Assembly (NCBI GenBank): GCA_022841705.1
Contig: JALHQZ010000001.1
Location: 744,001 to 808,000, forward strand
Direction: 5' to 3'
Length of the DNA: 64,000 nucleotides
Source: Pirellulales bacterium
GTDB lineage: Bacteria > Planctomycetota > Planctomycetia > Pirellulales > Lacipirellulaceae
Position numbers and translations under genes: made by a program. A model generated the notes under the pieces. That model made no database searches. It saw only the letters and a program-made list of their open reading frames with translations, and was not told where the DNA came from. Shown piece after piece: positions 16,560-24,469 of this stretch. Position 1 is the first letter of the stretch, and each line of letters starts with the position of its first letter.

Positions 16560-17765
16560 CTAGGCGCCGAACTTACCCAGTCTTCCAGCGTTGGCGAGGG
16601 CGAGGGTCATCAAGTGCTTCGCTTCGAACTGGCCCAAACCGCCGCGGAGACATTCGCTTTCGCCGAACGATTGACAGGCGTCGGTGCGGCAGTGCTTGGC
16701 CCACAGCAGGGTCGGCACAGGATGCCAACTGTGGCTGGCGAGCATCGAGGGGGTCGAGTGGTCGCCGGTCGAGATAAAGACATCGGGCTTTAGTTCTAAG
16801 ATCTTCGGCACGGCGGCATCGTACTCTTCGGTCCGCTTCACTTTCGCGTCGAAGTTGCCATCCTCGCCGGTGCTGTCGGTGTATTTGAAGTGGATGAAGA
16901 AGAAATCGTACTTGGCCCAGTTCGCTTTGAGGACTTCGATCTGCTCATCGAGCGTTTTGGCGGAACCGAGGATGTCCATGCCGACCAGCCGCGCGAGGCC
17001 TTTGTACATCGGGTAGACGGCGATTGCGGCGGCTTTCAGGCCATAGACTTCTTCGTAGGTCGGCAGCGAAGGCTTGGCCGCGAAGCCGCGGAGCGTGCAG
17101 CAGTTCGCCTTCGTTTCGCCTTTGAGCAGCTCCTTCGCCTGGCGGACGAATTCTTTGGCGATTTCCGCCGTCTTCTGGCTGCCGGCGTTCGAAGCCACCG
17201 GGTCGAGCGGCGGCACGCCGGTCGCCTGCGGGTCGGTATCAAGCACATCGCCGCCTAAACCAGGGCCGCGGAAGACGATCACGAAGCGGTGCTCCTTCAC
17301 CGGTTCGACGAAGATTTCGACCCCCGCGATTTTCACTTGCCGGAGGCGAATGGCCAGCGGGGCGCTCTCTTCACTGGCGATTCGGCCGGCGCGGCGGTCG
17401 GTGATGTTGCCCTTGGCGTCGATGGTGCAAAAGTTCGCTCGCACGGCGACATCGTTCGGCCCGAGTTCGAACCCGATGCCGGTCGCCTCGAGCGCCCCGC
17501 GGCCGATGAGGTACTTCACGGGGTCGTACCCAAACAGCCCCAAATGCCCCGGCCCGCTCCCCGGGGCAATGCCGGGCGCCACGGGGATGCTCAGCCCGCA
17601 CACGCCATCGCGGGCCAGCTTGTCGAGGTGAGGCGTGTGGGCCGTCTCGAGCTCCGTCTTCCCCCCCGGCTGCTGCGGCAACCCTCCCAGGCCGTCGGCC
17701 ACGTACATGACGATTTTCGTATTGTTCTTGGCGACGAGCGGTTGAATGAGGGCGTGGGTGTCCAT
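16560..17765 (-). CDS. apgM: Cofactor-independent phosphoglycerate mutase, archaeal (ApgM) type
   Basis: A 401-residue enzyme of the alkaline phosphatase superfamily that interconverts 3- and 2-phosphoglycerate in glycolysis. The first metal-binding segment IVMYVADGLGGLP and the nucleophile region TELETAHTPHLDKLARDG match the archaeal-type family, as do GSGPGHLGLFGYDPVKYLIG and the metal-binding FIHFKYTDSTGEDGN and STGDHSTPSMLASHSWHPVP. The length fits ApgM rather than the longer GpmI. A pyrimidine-rich repeat arm lies immediately before its ATG. The downstream region carries no obvious terminator. Confidence 0.93.
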   Translation of the reverse strand: MDTHALIQPLVAKNNTKIVMYVADGLGGLPQQPGGKTELETAHTPHLDKLARDGVCGLSIPVAPGIAPGSGPGHLGLFGYDPVKYLIGRGALEATGIGFELGPNDVAVRANFCTIDAKGNITDRRAGRIASEESAPLAIRLRQVKIAGVEIFVEPVKEHRFVIVFRGPGLGGDVLDTDPQATGVPPLDPVASNAGSQKTAEIAKEFVRQAKELLKGETKANCCTLRGFAAKPSLPTYEEVYGLKAAAIAVYPMYKGLARLVGMDILGSAKTLDEQIEVLKANWAKYDFFFIHFKYTDSTGEDGNFDAKVKRTEEYDAAVPKILELKPDVFISTGDHSTPSMLASHSWHPVPTLLWAKHCRTDACQSFGESECLRGGLGQFEAKHLMTLALANAGRLGKFGA

Positions 17766-17767
17766 GT

Positions 17768-17804
17768 GGAGGGGCTAGGGACTAGGGGCTAGGGGATAGG
17801 GAGA
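17768..17804. repeat. Purine-rich short-word repeat at the apgM leader
   Basis: Tandem words of the type GGGGCTAGGGACTAGGGGCT, read on the minus strand as CCCTATCCCCTAGCCCC. It resembles the arms of the elements before atpD and atpC and stops 3 nt before the apgM start codon. Confidence 0.7.
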
Positions 17805-17987
17805 TCGCCGGCGACCTACGGTCGGCGACGGGCGGAGTTTCAGCCTCCAAGTGTTCCGCGAGGGGGGCTTGGTGGCAAGTGGGGCTGGATTGTGAATGTT
17901 GTGACCTCGCGCTAACCGGCTATAACGAAATAACGGATTGCTCAATTGAGTTGCGTGAGAACATTGGACGGTAATTGGGTAATTGGA

Positions 17988-18683
17988 ATGTCGCGCTCCC
18001 GTTCACTCTCCGCATCCCTCGCAACCTACGCCAAACTCGCGCTCGCCCTGTTGCTCCTCAAGACGACGCTCGTGGTCGTCTGGGGATACAGCGACTATTT
18101 CCCGCCCAACCTTCACGCCGATTTTTTGCTCGGCCGGGAGACTTACTTTTTCGGGCCGTACTCATGGGCGTTTTACACGCACGTTCTCACCGGGCCGATT
18201 ACGCTTTTGCTGGCGGTGGTGCTACTGAGCGAGCGGTTTCGGCGGTGGGCGCCGCGGTGGCATCGGCGGTTGGGGCGAGTGCAGGTTGCGCTGGTGCTAC
18301 TTCTGCTGACGTCGAGCGGGCTGTGGATGGCGTGGCACGCCGAAAGTGGAGCCGTTGCCGCGGCGGGGTTCGCCACACTTTCGGTAGTTACTGCAACGTG
18401 CATCGCTATGGGCTGGCGCGCGGCGGTACGACGACGTTTCGCGGAACATCGCCGCTGGATGTTGCGCACTGCGGCGCTACTTAGTTCGGCCGTCGTGTTG
18501 CGGTTGATGGGCGGTCTGGCAGAAGTCAGCGGAGCTACAGGGACATACCCGTGGGCGGCGTGGTTGAGTTGGCTGTTGCCACTGGCCGCGGTTGAGATTG
18601 TGCTGCTCAATCGTCAACGCCTTCCTCGTTTCCCGCAATCGTCTTCAACGCGTGAAGCGCCTCGGGAGCCAGGTCTTCCTTGA
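17988..18683 (+). CDS. DUF2306-like multispanning membrane protein
   Basis: A 231-residue membrane protein with about six hydrophobic segments. Conserved features of DUF2306-like proteins are the second-helix histidine (YTHVLTGPITLLLAV), RWHRRLGRVQVALVL and the RRRFAEHRRWMLRTAALL segment near the fourth and fifth helices. The histidines may bind heme or a metal, but this is not established. The ATG at 17988 is preferred over an upstream start at 17946 because the latter adds residues encoded by a short tandem repeat (GGTAATTGGGTAATTGG). Its 3' end overlaps the convergent DUF1559 gene by 77 bp. Confidence 0.75.
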   Translation: MSRSRSLSASLATYAKLALALLLLKTTLVVVWGYSDYFPPNLHADFLLGRETYFFGPYSWAFYTHVLTGPITLLLAVVLLSERFRRWAPRWHRRLGRVQVALVLLLLTSSGLWMAWHAESGAVAAAGFATLSVVTATCIAMGWRAAVRRRFAEHRRWMLRTAALLSSAVVLRLMGGLAEVSGATGTYPWAAWLSWLLPLAAVEIVLLNRQRLPRFPQSSSTREAPREPGLP

Positions 18684-19347
18684 GTGGTTTAACGTGGCCA
18701 TCGGCGTACGCAGCGAGTTTGACGCCGGGGTGAACGCTCCGCGCCCAATAGGCAACTCCACGGTCTGACAAATTCTCGGAAGCATTGACGAGAACTGCCG
18801 ACTTCTCGACGGGCGACATCCACTCAACTGCTTGGCCAGGTGGCTCGTCGATGATCATGATCGTCGAGCTCTTGCCGTCGACAATTTCTGAAAGTAGTAG
18901 CAAAGTTGAGCCATTGAAGAAATAATCGGGGCCCGCACAGCCGCGATAGGTCGTAACGGCGAGCTCTTCCCCGGGATAACTTGGGCACATGTAGAGCGGC
19001 AATAAAGTTTTGCGGACCTTGTCATTGATTGCCGCATCCCACGGCTGCTGGTGATCGATCTGCGCGACAACTTCTGATTGTTCAAGGTACGGCAAAATCA
19101 GCGTCCGCCAACTGTGGAGCGGCTGGCCTGATTGATCACTTGAGTACTCTGGAGGCAGGTTCTTATGGATGTCGTTATAAATGAGCGAAGCTAGCGCAAG
19201 TTGCTTAAGATGATTTAGGCACTGACTCTGCAGAGCCGGCGTTCGCACTGAACGCGTCGCGGGCAACAAGAGACACAACAGCACGGCGATAATGCCGATC
19301 ACCACCAGCAGTTCAACGAGGGTGAAACCGGGTTTGGTTCGGGGCAT
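18607..19347 (-). CDS. DUF1559 domain, type II secretion pseudopilin-like protein
   Basis: A 246-residue protein with a class III prepilin N-terminus: GFTLVELLVVIGIIAVLLCL, cleaved after the glycine by a prepilin peptidase. The following segment LLPATRSVRTPALQSQCLNHLKQLALAS and the later CPSYPG and YADGHVKPL motifs are typical of the DUF1559 (SBP_bac_10) proteins that are highly amplified in Planctomycetes. The final H-x-G/K box with FADGHV-like sequence is present as YADGHV. Function is not known. The last 77 bp overlap the 3' end of the convergent membrane protein gene. Confidence 0.9.
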   Translation of the reverse strand: MPRTKPGFTLVELLVVIGIIAVLLCLLLPATRSVRTPALQSQCLNHLKQLALASLIYNDIHKNLPPEYSSDQSGQPLHSWRTLILPYLEQSEVVAQIDHQQPWDAAINDKVRKTLLPLYMCPSYPGEELAVTTYRGCAGPDYFFNGSTLLLLSEIVDGKSSTIMIIDEPPGQAVEWMSPVEKSAVLVNASENLSDRGVAYWARSVHPGVKLAAYADGHVKPLKEDLAPEALHALKTIAGNEEGVDD

Positions 19348-19665
19348 GGGAGTGCATCTCGCGACGGTGATTTGCTAGCGCAGGGACTCTTTGTATTCTC
19401 ATCGCTGATTGAGGGAAAACGCAAGCGAGAGATCGCGTGTTTTCACTGCTTCATTCGGAGAAGGAGCCAGCGAATATTGCGGTGGGACGGCGTTCTGCGG
19501 GACTCGGAGCGCTAAGTCGCAAGCGAAGGGCGGGGCCGCCATCTATTGGTAGTCGGTGGTCCTCCCTGCCGAGCGGGCGGATTGGGGCGTAAACTACGGC
19601 GATCGCTTAAAACGCGGAGGCGGAGCGCCTCCCGCTAACGACGCCACTCACAATATTCGCCCATC
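19348..19665. other. Intergenic region upstream of pgi
   Basis: A 318-nt gap between the divergent DUF1559 gene and pgi. It includes a short perfect hairpin GGAGGCGGAGCGCCTCC just before pgi (about 19617-19634). No coding frame is convincing and no promoter was assigned. Confidence 0.5.
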
Positions 19666-21057
19666 ATGGTCACCATCAAGTACAACCCCGCGGGGGTGTT
19701 TCTTCCGGAACATGGCATCACGCCGTCGCAACTGGCGGCCCTTTCGCGGCCGCTGCTCGAGGCGCGGGATGAAGTGCTGGCGGATGCGCAGTTGTGGACC
19801 GATGGGGTTGAAGTCGGGCCGGAGAAGCAGCCGTTGGATGCGGGGTTTCATTTGCTGCCGGATCGGCTGTTGCAGGAACTGCACGTGCTCGGCGAGAAGA
19901 GCGAAGTGGGGCGGATCAAGAAGACGGCGGATCGACTGGCCCAAGAACTTTCGAGCGTAGTGGTGCTGGGGATCGGCGGGTCTTACATGGGCGCCCGGGC
20001 GCTGTTGGAAGCGTGTTGCCATCCCTTCTACAACGAGGTGGCGCCGACGCTGCGGAACAATCGGCCGCGGATCTATTTCGAGGGGAACAACGTCGATAAC
20101 GACGCAGTTCATGGCCTGTTGGACCTGTTGCAAAGCGATACGCGGCGGTGGGGCATCGCGGTGATTTCCAAAAGTGGCGGCACGCTGGAAACGGCCGCGG
20201 CGCTGCGTATTTTTCTGCGTGAACTTGCCGAATCGGTCGGTAATGACGCGCGGAAGCTGGCCGACAGCGTGGTCCCCGTCACCGGCAAGACGGGAAAGTT
20301 GGCGGACCTCTCGGCGGCGCTCGGGTGCCAAGAAGTGTATGAAGTACCCGATGGCGTCGGCGGGCGGTTCAGCGTGCTCAGCGCGGTGGGACTGCTGCCA
20401 GCGGCGATCATTGGGCTCGATATCGAGAAGCTGCTGGCCGGCGCCGCGGCGATGAACGAGCATTTCGCCCATGCCGAGCCGGGGAAGAACGTGGTGCTCG
20501 ATTATGTTGGCGTGTGCCATCTGATGGAGACCGAGCGCGGCTGCACGACGCGCATCCTGAGCACCTGGGGCAAGCGGCTCGAGGCGTTCGGATTCTGGTA
20601 CGACCAACTGCTGGCCGAGAGCGTCGGCAAAGCGGAGCAAGGCGCCTTGCCGCTGACCGTGGTGAACACGCGTGACCTGCATAGCCGCGGCCAACAACAC
20701 CAAGAGGGGGTGCGGGACAAACTCATTACCAACGTGGTGGTGGAACAGCCGGGCCGGCCGCCGCTGGAAATTGGCGCCAGCGATCGCGATCAAGATGGTC
20801 TCAACAGCTTGGCGCACAAGACGCTGCCCAACGTGCTGTCGGCCGCGCTTGCTGGCACGAACCAAGCGTACCGCGAAGACAACCGCCCGACTGCCGACCT
20901 GATCGTGCCGAAGCTCGACGAGTTCGTGATGGGCCAACTGCTGCAAATGATGATGCTCGCCACCGTGCTCGAAGGCCGGCTGATTGGCATCAACCCGTAT
21001 GGGCAGCCGGGGGTGGAGGCATACAAGAAGAATATGAACGCGATCTTGCGGGGGTAG
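19666..21057 (+). CDS. pgi: Glucose-6-phosphate isomerase
   Basis: A 463-residue phosphoglucose isomerase that converts glucose-6-phosphate to fructose-6-phosphate. The sugar-phosphate binding segments VVLGIGGSYMGARALLE and VISKSGGTLETAAALR are intact, the catalytic glutamate lies in the HSRGQQHQEG region, and the C-terminal helix VEAYKKNMNAIL contains the conserved lysine. The length fits the shorter bacterial class. The ATG at 19666 lies directly before the first conserved residues. A cytosine methyltransferase gene follows after 33 nt on the same strand, possibly in the same transcript. Confidence 0.95.
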   Translation: MVTIKYNPAGVFLPEHGITPSQLAALSRPLLEARDEVLADAQLWTDGVEVGPEKQPLDAGFHLLPDRLLQELHVLGEKSEVGRIKKTADRLAQELSSVVVLGIGGSYMGARALLEACCHPFYNEVAPTLRNNRPRIYFEGNNVDNDAVHGLLDLLQSDTRRWGIAVISKSGGTLETAAALRIFLRELAESVGNDARKLADSVVPVTGKTGKLADLSAALGCQEVYEVPDGVGGRFSVLSAVGLLPAAIIGLDIEKLLAGAAAMNEHFAHAEPGKNVVLDYVGVCHLMETERGCTTRILSTWGKRLEAFGFWYDQLLAESVGKAEQGALPLTVVNTRDLHSRGQQHQEGVRDKLITNVVVEQPGRPPLEIGASDRDQDGLNSLAHKTLPNVLSAALAGTNQAYREDNRPTADLIVPKLDEFVMGQLLQMMMLATVLEGRLIGINPYGQPGVEAYKKNMNAILRG

Positions 21058-21090
21058 GTGCTTCCACTTCATTCGCACCATCGCCCCACC

Positions 21091-22287
21091 ATGCCTACCC
21101 TCCAACGCCCCCTCTTCGACGCCACCCCCGCTCCGCCGCCAGTCGCCGGGCGGACGGTGCTGGAGTTCTTTGCCGGGATGGGGCTCGCACGGTTGGGGTT
21201 CGAGCAAGCGGGGTGGCAAGTGCTGGTGGCCAACGATCTCGATCCGGCCAAGCGCGAACTTTACGAAGGGCACTTCGGGCCTTCGAATCACTACTGGCTC
21301 GAAGACATTCACACGCTCGCCGAACAGCCCGAGCGCTTTCCGCCCGCGGCGCTAGCGCACGCATCGTTTCCGTGTACCGATCTTTCGCTCGCCGGCGCGC
21401 GGCGGGGGATTCACGCGGGGGAATCGTCGGCGTACTGGGGGTTCCACAAGCTGCTGGAGAATCTTGGCGAGGCGCGGCCACCGCTAGTGCTGCTCGAAAA
21501 TGTGACCGGTTTTCTCACGTCGCACGGTGGCGATGACTTTCGCGCCGCGCTCGCTTCGCTGAACGAGCTCGATTACGCGGTCGATGCGGTGGCAATTGAT
21601 GCGGCGCACTTCACGCCGCAGAGCCGGCCGCGGTTGTTCGTGGTGGGGAAGCAGCCGGGGCATCGTGGCGAAGAGATTGAAATCGATGAACTTCGGCCAT
21701 CACCGCTGCGCCCGGCTAAGCTGCTGGCGACGATGCGCAAGCTTGATGAAATCGAGTGGTCGATCGCCGATCTCCCCGACCTGCCGGCATACGGCGTGCA
21801 TCGGCTCGAAAGCGTCCTCGAACTCTTGCCGGACGATGCGCCGCAGTGGTGGAGCGACGAGCGTGCCGCGTATCTGCTGAGCCAAATGAGCCCCGCCCAT
21901 CGTGCGACGGCCGACGCGATGATCGCCGGCGTTAAAACCACTTACGGCTGCGTCTTCCGCCGCGTGCGGAAATCGAAATCGATGGCCGAACTGCGGACCG
22001 ATGGCCTCGCCGGTTGCCTCCGCACGCCGAAGGGTGGCAGCGGCCGGCAGATTTTGTTCGCCGCAGGGCAGGGAAGTTACCGCGTGCGCCTGCTTACCCC
22101 GCGTGAGTGTGCCCGTCTCATGGGCGCCGGCGACTATCGCTTGGTCGGCTCATTAAACCAAGCCCTCTTCGGCTTCGGCGACGCGGTGTGCGTCGACGCC
22201 ATCCGCTGGCTGGCCGAGGAGTATCTCGGCAAGCTCGTAGGGGGTGGAAAGGTCGAAGGGTCGAAAGGTCGAAAGGTGGAAGGGTGA
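21091..22287 (+). CDS. DNA (cytosine-5-)-methyltransferase, orphan
   Basis: A 398-residue C5-cytosine methyltransferase. Motif I reads VLEFFAGMGLARLGFEQAGW, motif IV has the catalytic cysteine in HASFPCTDLSLAG, motif VI reads LLENVTGFL and motif VIII reads TPQSRPRLFVVG. The C-terminal motifs IX-X include RLLTPRECARLMGAGDY and ALFGFGDAVCV. The target recognition region (between motifs VIII and IX) is about 130 residues. No restriction endonuclease or Vsr gene is adjacent. The last ~15 codons (KVEGSKGRKVEG) and the stop lie in a palindromic repeat, so the natural C-terminus may have been altered. Confidence 0.9.
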   Translation: MPTLQRPLFDATPAPPPVAGRTVLEFFAGMGLARLGFEQAGWQVLVANDLDPAKRELYEGHFGPSNHYWLEDIHTLAEQPERFPPAALAHASFPCTDLSLAGARRGIHAGESSAYWGFHKLLENLGEARPPLVLLENVTGFLTSHGGDDFRAALASLNELDYAVDAVAIDAAHFTPQSRPRLFVVGKQPGHRGEEIEIDELRPSPLRPAKLLATMRKLDEIEWSIADLPDLPAYGVHRLESVLELLPDDAPQWWSDERAAYLLSQMSPAHRATADAMIAGVKTTYGCVFRRVRKSKSMAELRTDGLAGCLRTPKGGSGRQILFAAGQGSYRVRLLTPRECARLMGAGDYRLVGSLNQALFGFGDAVCVDAIRWLAEEYLGKLVGGGKVEGSKGRKVEG

Positions 22288-22346
22288 AGTACGGAGTGGT
22301 CCTGCTTACTCTTTCACCTTTTCACCTTTCGACCCTTCTCCCCCGA
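22241..22346. repeat. Palindromic short-word element covering the methyltransferase 3' end
   Basis: Purine-rich words GGTCGAAGGGTCGAAAGGTC and GGTGGAAGGGTGAAG are mirrored by CTTTCACCTTTTCACC and CTTTCGACCCTTCTCC. The left arm encodes the end of the methyltransferase and supplies its TGA stop (22285-22287). Confidence 0.85.
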
Positions 22347-22385
22347 AAAGAAACAGCCGCGGCATCCATACGGACGCCGCGGCTG
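22343..22385 (-). terminator. Probable terminator of the cold shock gene
   Basis: The stem CAGCCGCGGC/GCCGCGGCTG (22354-22363 with 22376-22385) is followed on the minus strand by TTTCTTTTC. It lies about 60 nt after the cold shock gene and fits an intrinsic terminator with an interrupted T-run. Confidence 0.75.
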
Positions 22386-22441
22386 GTTGGTTGCCTGCCT
22401 GCGATCTCTGGTCGCTTCGGTCTCTTGTTGAGGGTTTGGAG

Positions 22442-22639
22442 TTAATCCATCACCCGCACGTTTTCCGCCCGGGGGCCCTTAGGACCCTGGCCCTCTTCGT
22501 ACTCCACCGCTTGGCCTTCGCGGAGGTCGTCGTAACGAACATCCTGCACGGCCGAGTGATGGAAAAACAAATCACCGCGTTCGCCCGCGATGAAGCCGAA
22601 GCCCTTGTCAGATAGCTTCTTGATCGTACCTTGCGCCAT
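22442..22639 (-). CDS. Cold shock domain protein (CspA family)
   Basis: A 65-residue OB-fold nucleic-acid-binding protein. RNP1 (KGFGFI) and RNP2 (LFFHHSAV) are intact, and the ending GPKGPRAENV is typical of the family. The start MAQGTIKKL is chosen; an upstream in-frame start would add six atypical residues. Such proteins act as RNA chaperones. A terminator with a 10-bp stem follows. The long upstream gap may contain a structured 5' leader, as is common for cold shock genes. Confidence 0.93.
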   Translation of the reverse strand: MAQGTIKKLSDKGFGFIAGERGDLFFHHSAVQDVRYDDLREGQAVEYEEGQGPKGPRAENVRVMD

Positions 22640-23292
22640 AGCGCCGCTCTCCCACAAAACCAGCGAAAAAAAGACGACCGCTCACGGGTCGAACACACGC
22701 AGAATAAAAGCCGAGGAACGTAAGCCGAGGAAGTTGGGCACTTGTGATGAGGTCCGTGGCGGGCCAGCCCGAGCGAGCGATTCTTTCGCCCCCCGCGCAG
22801 CAGCCATCGGAAATGCTGCTTCGGCCCTCTACTTCCGATCGCAGCGATCCTCCCCACAAACGCCGATTCTAGGTGTGGTAAATCCCGGGGTCAAACCTCT
22901 TTCCCCCAATTTTTCAGACATTTTCGGCGACCATCCTCTCCCAAGAGGGGTCTCGACCGCCAAGGCGCCCGGCATACTTCGCCAGAAACTCCAAAAATCC
23001 CACGAAAAGTGCCTGCCGAGCCACTTTAAGTTGGCCGGGCGGAACGCTAAGATCGTGGTTTGGCCGGGCCAGCCGCACGCGCGTGCGGGCTCGTTCGGGA
23101 CCACCGTCGCTGGCGGTTGGCGTTGCGGGCTCCTCGCCGAAGGTTGGCGGCCGGGGGAATCGCAGCGCCATAAGAGAATCGCCGCCAGAGTGGGGTCCTC
23201 GCCAGAATCCGTAGGGTCGCTAGAGTTCGCTCGACAGAGCTCGCTCAAAGGGCCGTCCCCAATTTTCTCTCCCCTTACGAGGAAACCCCGCA
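22640..23292. other. Gene-free divergent regulatory region (csp / glutamine synthetase)
   Basis: A 653-nt gap between the divergently transcribed cold shock gene and glutamine synthetase gene. Open frames exist but look random in translation. The words AAGCCGAGGAA occur twice at about 22710-22732. It should hold both promoters. A GAGGA lies 9 nt upstream of the glutamine synthetase GTG. No NtrC-type or sigma-54 site was confidently seen. Confidence 0.5.
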
Positions 23293-24309
23293 GTGACTTC
23301 TTCCGACAAGTACAAGCTGGAATACATCTGGCTCGATGGCTACACGCCGGAACCCAACCTCCGCAGCAAAACCAAAGTCGTCGACAAAGAACCAAAGAAA
23401 GCCGAAGACTGCCCGATGTGGGGCTTCGACGGTAGTAGTACCCAACAAGCCGAAGGCCACAGCAGCGACTGCTTGCTGAAGCCAGTGGCCTTGTACCCGG
23501 ATAGCACCCGCAAGAACGGCTATCTGGTGATGTGCGAAGTGCTGCTGCCCGATGGCAAGCCGCACCCCACGAACTTCCGCGCGACCGTGGAAGACGCCGA
23601 AGATCTGTGGATCGGCTTCGAGCAAGAGTACTTTTTCATGCAGGATGGCAAGCCGCTGGGCTTCCCGGCGGAAGGGTATCCTGGTCCACAAGGTCCGTAC
23701 TACACCGGCGTAGGGTTCAAGAACGTCGGCTCGATGGCGCGCCATATCACCGAAGAGCACATCGACATCTGCCTCGACGCGGGCATCTTCCTCGAAGGCA
23801 TTAACGCCGAAGTTGCGAAGGGCCAGTGGGAGTTCCAAATCTTTGGTAAGGGTTCGAAGAAGGTGTGCGACGATCTGTGGGTCGCCCGCTACCTGATGAT
23901 GCGACTGTGTGAAGAGTACGGCGTGGACATCGAGCTTCACTGCAAGCCGATCCGTGGCGACTGGAACGGTTCCGGAATGCATACCAACTTCTCCACCGAT
24001 AAGTTGCGCAACGAAGGGGGCAAAGCCTACTTCGAGAAGCTGATGGCCGCGTTCGACAAGTACAAGGACGAGCACATCGCCGCGTACGGTCCGGACAATC
24101 ATCTGCGGCTGACTGGTCTGCACGAAACGCAGTCGATCGATAAGTTCAACTACGGCGTGGCGAACCGCGGCGCTTCGATCCGCATCCCCCATAGCTTCGT
24201 GGCGAACGACGCTTACAAGGGCTACTTGGAAGACCGTCGCCCGAACTCGCAAGCCGATCCCTACAAGATCATCTCGCGCATCCTGAAGACGATTAAGACT
24301 GTCGGCTAG
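23293..24309 (+). CDS. glnII: Glutamine synthetase, type II (eukaryotic-like)
   Basis: A 338-residue GSII enzyme that makes glutamine from glutamate and ammonia with ATP. The N-terminal grasp domain contains EYIWLDGY and CPMWGFDGSSTQQAEGHSSD. The catalytic domain shows GFEQEYFFM (metal-binding glutamates), NAEVAKGQWEFQI, GDWNGSGMHTNFST and GVANRGASIRIP. The length matches GlnII and is much shorter than the type I enzyme. The start is a GTG at 23293 with GAGGA 9 nt upstream. A perfect terminator follows. GSII is not adenylylated by GlnE, so regulation is probably transcriptional. Confidence 0.95.
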   Translation: MTSSDKYKLEYIWLDGYTPEPNLRSKTKVVDKEPKKAEDCPMWGFDGSSTQQAEGHSSDCLLKPVALYPDSTRKNGYLVMCEVLLPDGKPHPTNFRATVEDAEDLWIGFEQEYFFMQDGKPLGFPAEGYPGPQGPYYTGVGFKNVGSMARHITEEHIDICLDAGIFLEGINAEVAKGQWEFQIFGKGSKKVCDDLWVARYLMMRLCEEYGVDIELHCKPIRGDWNGSGMHTNFSTDKLRNEGGKAYFEKLMAAFDKYKDEHIAAYGPDNHLRLTGLHETQSIDKFNYGVANRGASIRIPHSFVANDAYKGYLEDRRPNSQADPYKIISRILKTIKTVG

Positions 24310-24335
24310 TTTGCGATCGAAAGAGTATCACCCAC

Positions 24336-24371
24336 ACGCCGCTTCGGGACCCTTCCCGAAGCGGCGTTTTT
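24336..24371 (+). terminator. Rho-independent terminator after glnII
   Basis: The stem ACGCCGCTTCGGGA pairs with TCCCGAAGCGGCGT and is followed by five T residues. It ends the glnII transcript just before a palindromic element. Confidence 0.92.
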
Positions 24372-24379
24372 AGTTCCCC

Positions 24380-24467
24380 ATCAGCCGCCACGCGCTTGCG
24401 TCCGGTCGTTGGGGAACGATATTAAAGCGTGTTCTGAACGACCGGACGCTAGTGCGTGGCGGCTGAT
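24380..24467. repeat. Palindromic element, family A copy 1
   Basis: Two 31-nt arms match with two mismatches. The left arm begins ATCAGCCGCCACGCGCTTGC and the right arm ends GTGCGTGGCGGCTGAT. The 26-nt centre differs from that of copy 2 at 29646-29726. The element ends 2 nt before the ATG of the kinase-phosphatase gene. Confidence 0.93.
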
Positions 24468-24469
24468 TT

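Noticed and set aside
16003..16563. Open frame of 186 codons on the plus strand in the gap before apgM
   Set aside because: The translation looks random, has no family pattern, and spans a strong hairpin and direct repeats.
19648..21312. Long minus-strand frame opposite pgi
   Set aside because: It is the antisense shadow of pgi, with His/Arg/Gln-rich composition typical of such shadows.
22590..23435. Open frame of 281 codons across the csp-glnII gap
   Set aside because: It overlaps the starts of two certain genes and its translation is Arg/Pro/Ser-rich and featureless, as expected for a chance frame in GC-rich DNA.
23275..24252. Long minus-strand frame opposite glnII
   Set aside because: Antisense shadow of the glutamine synthetase gene.
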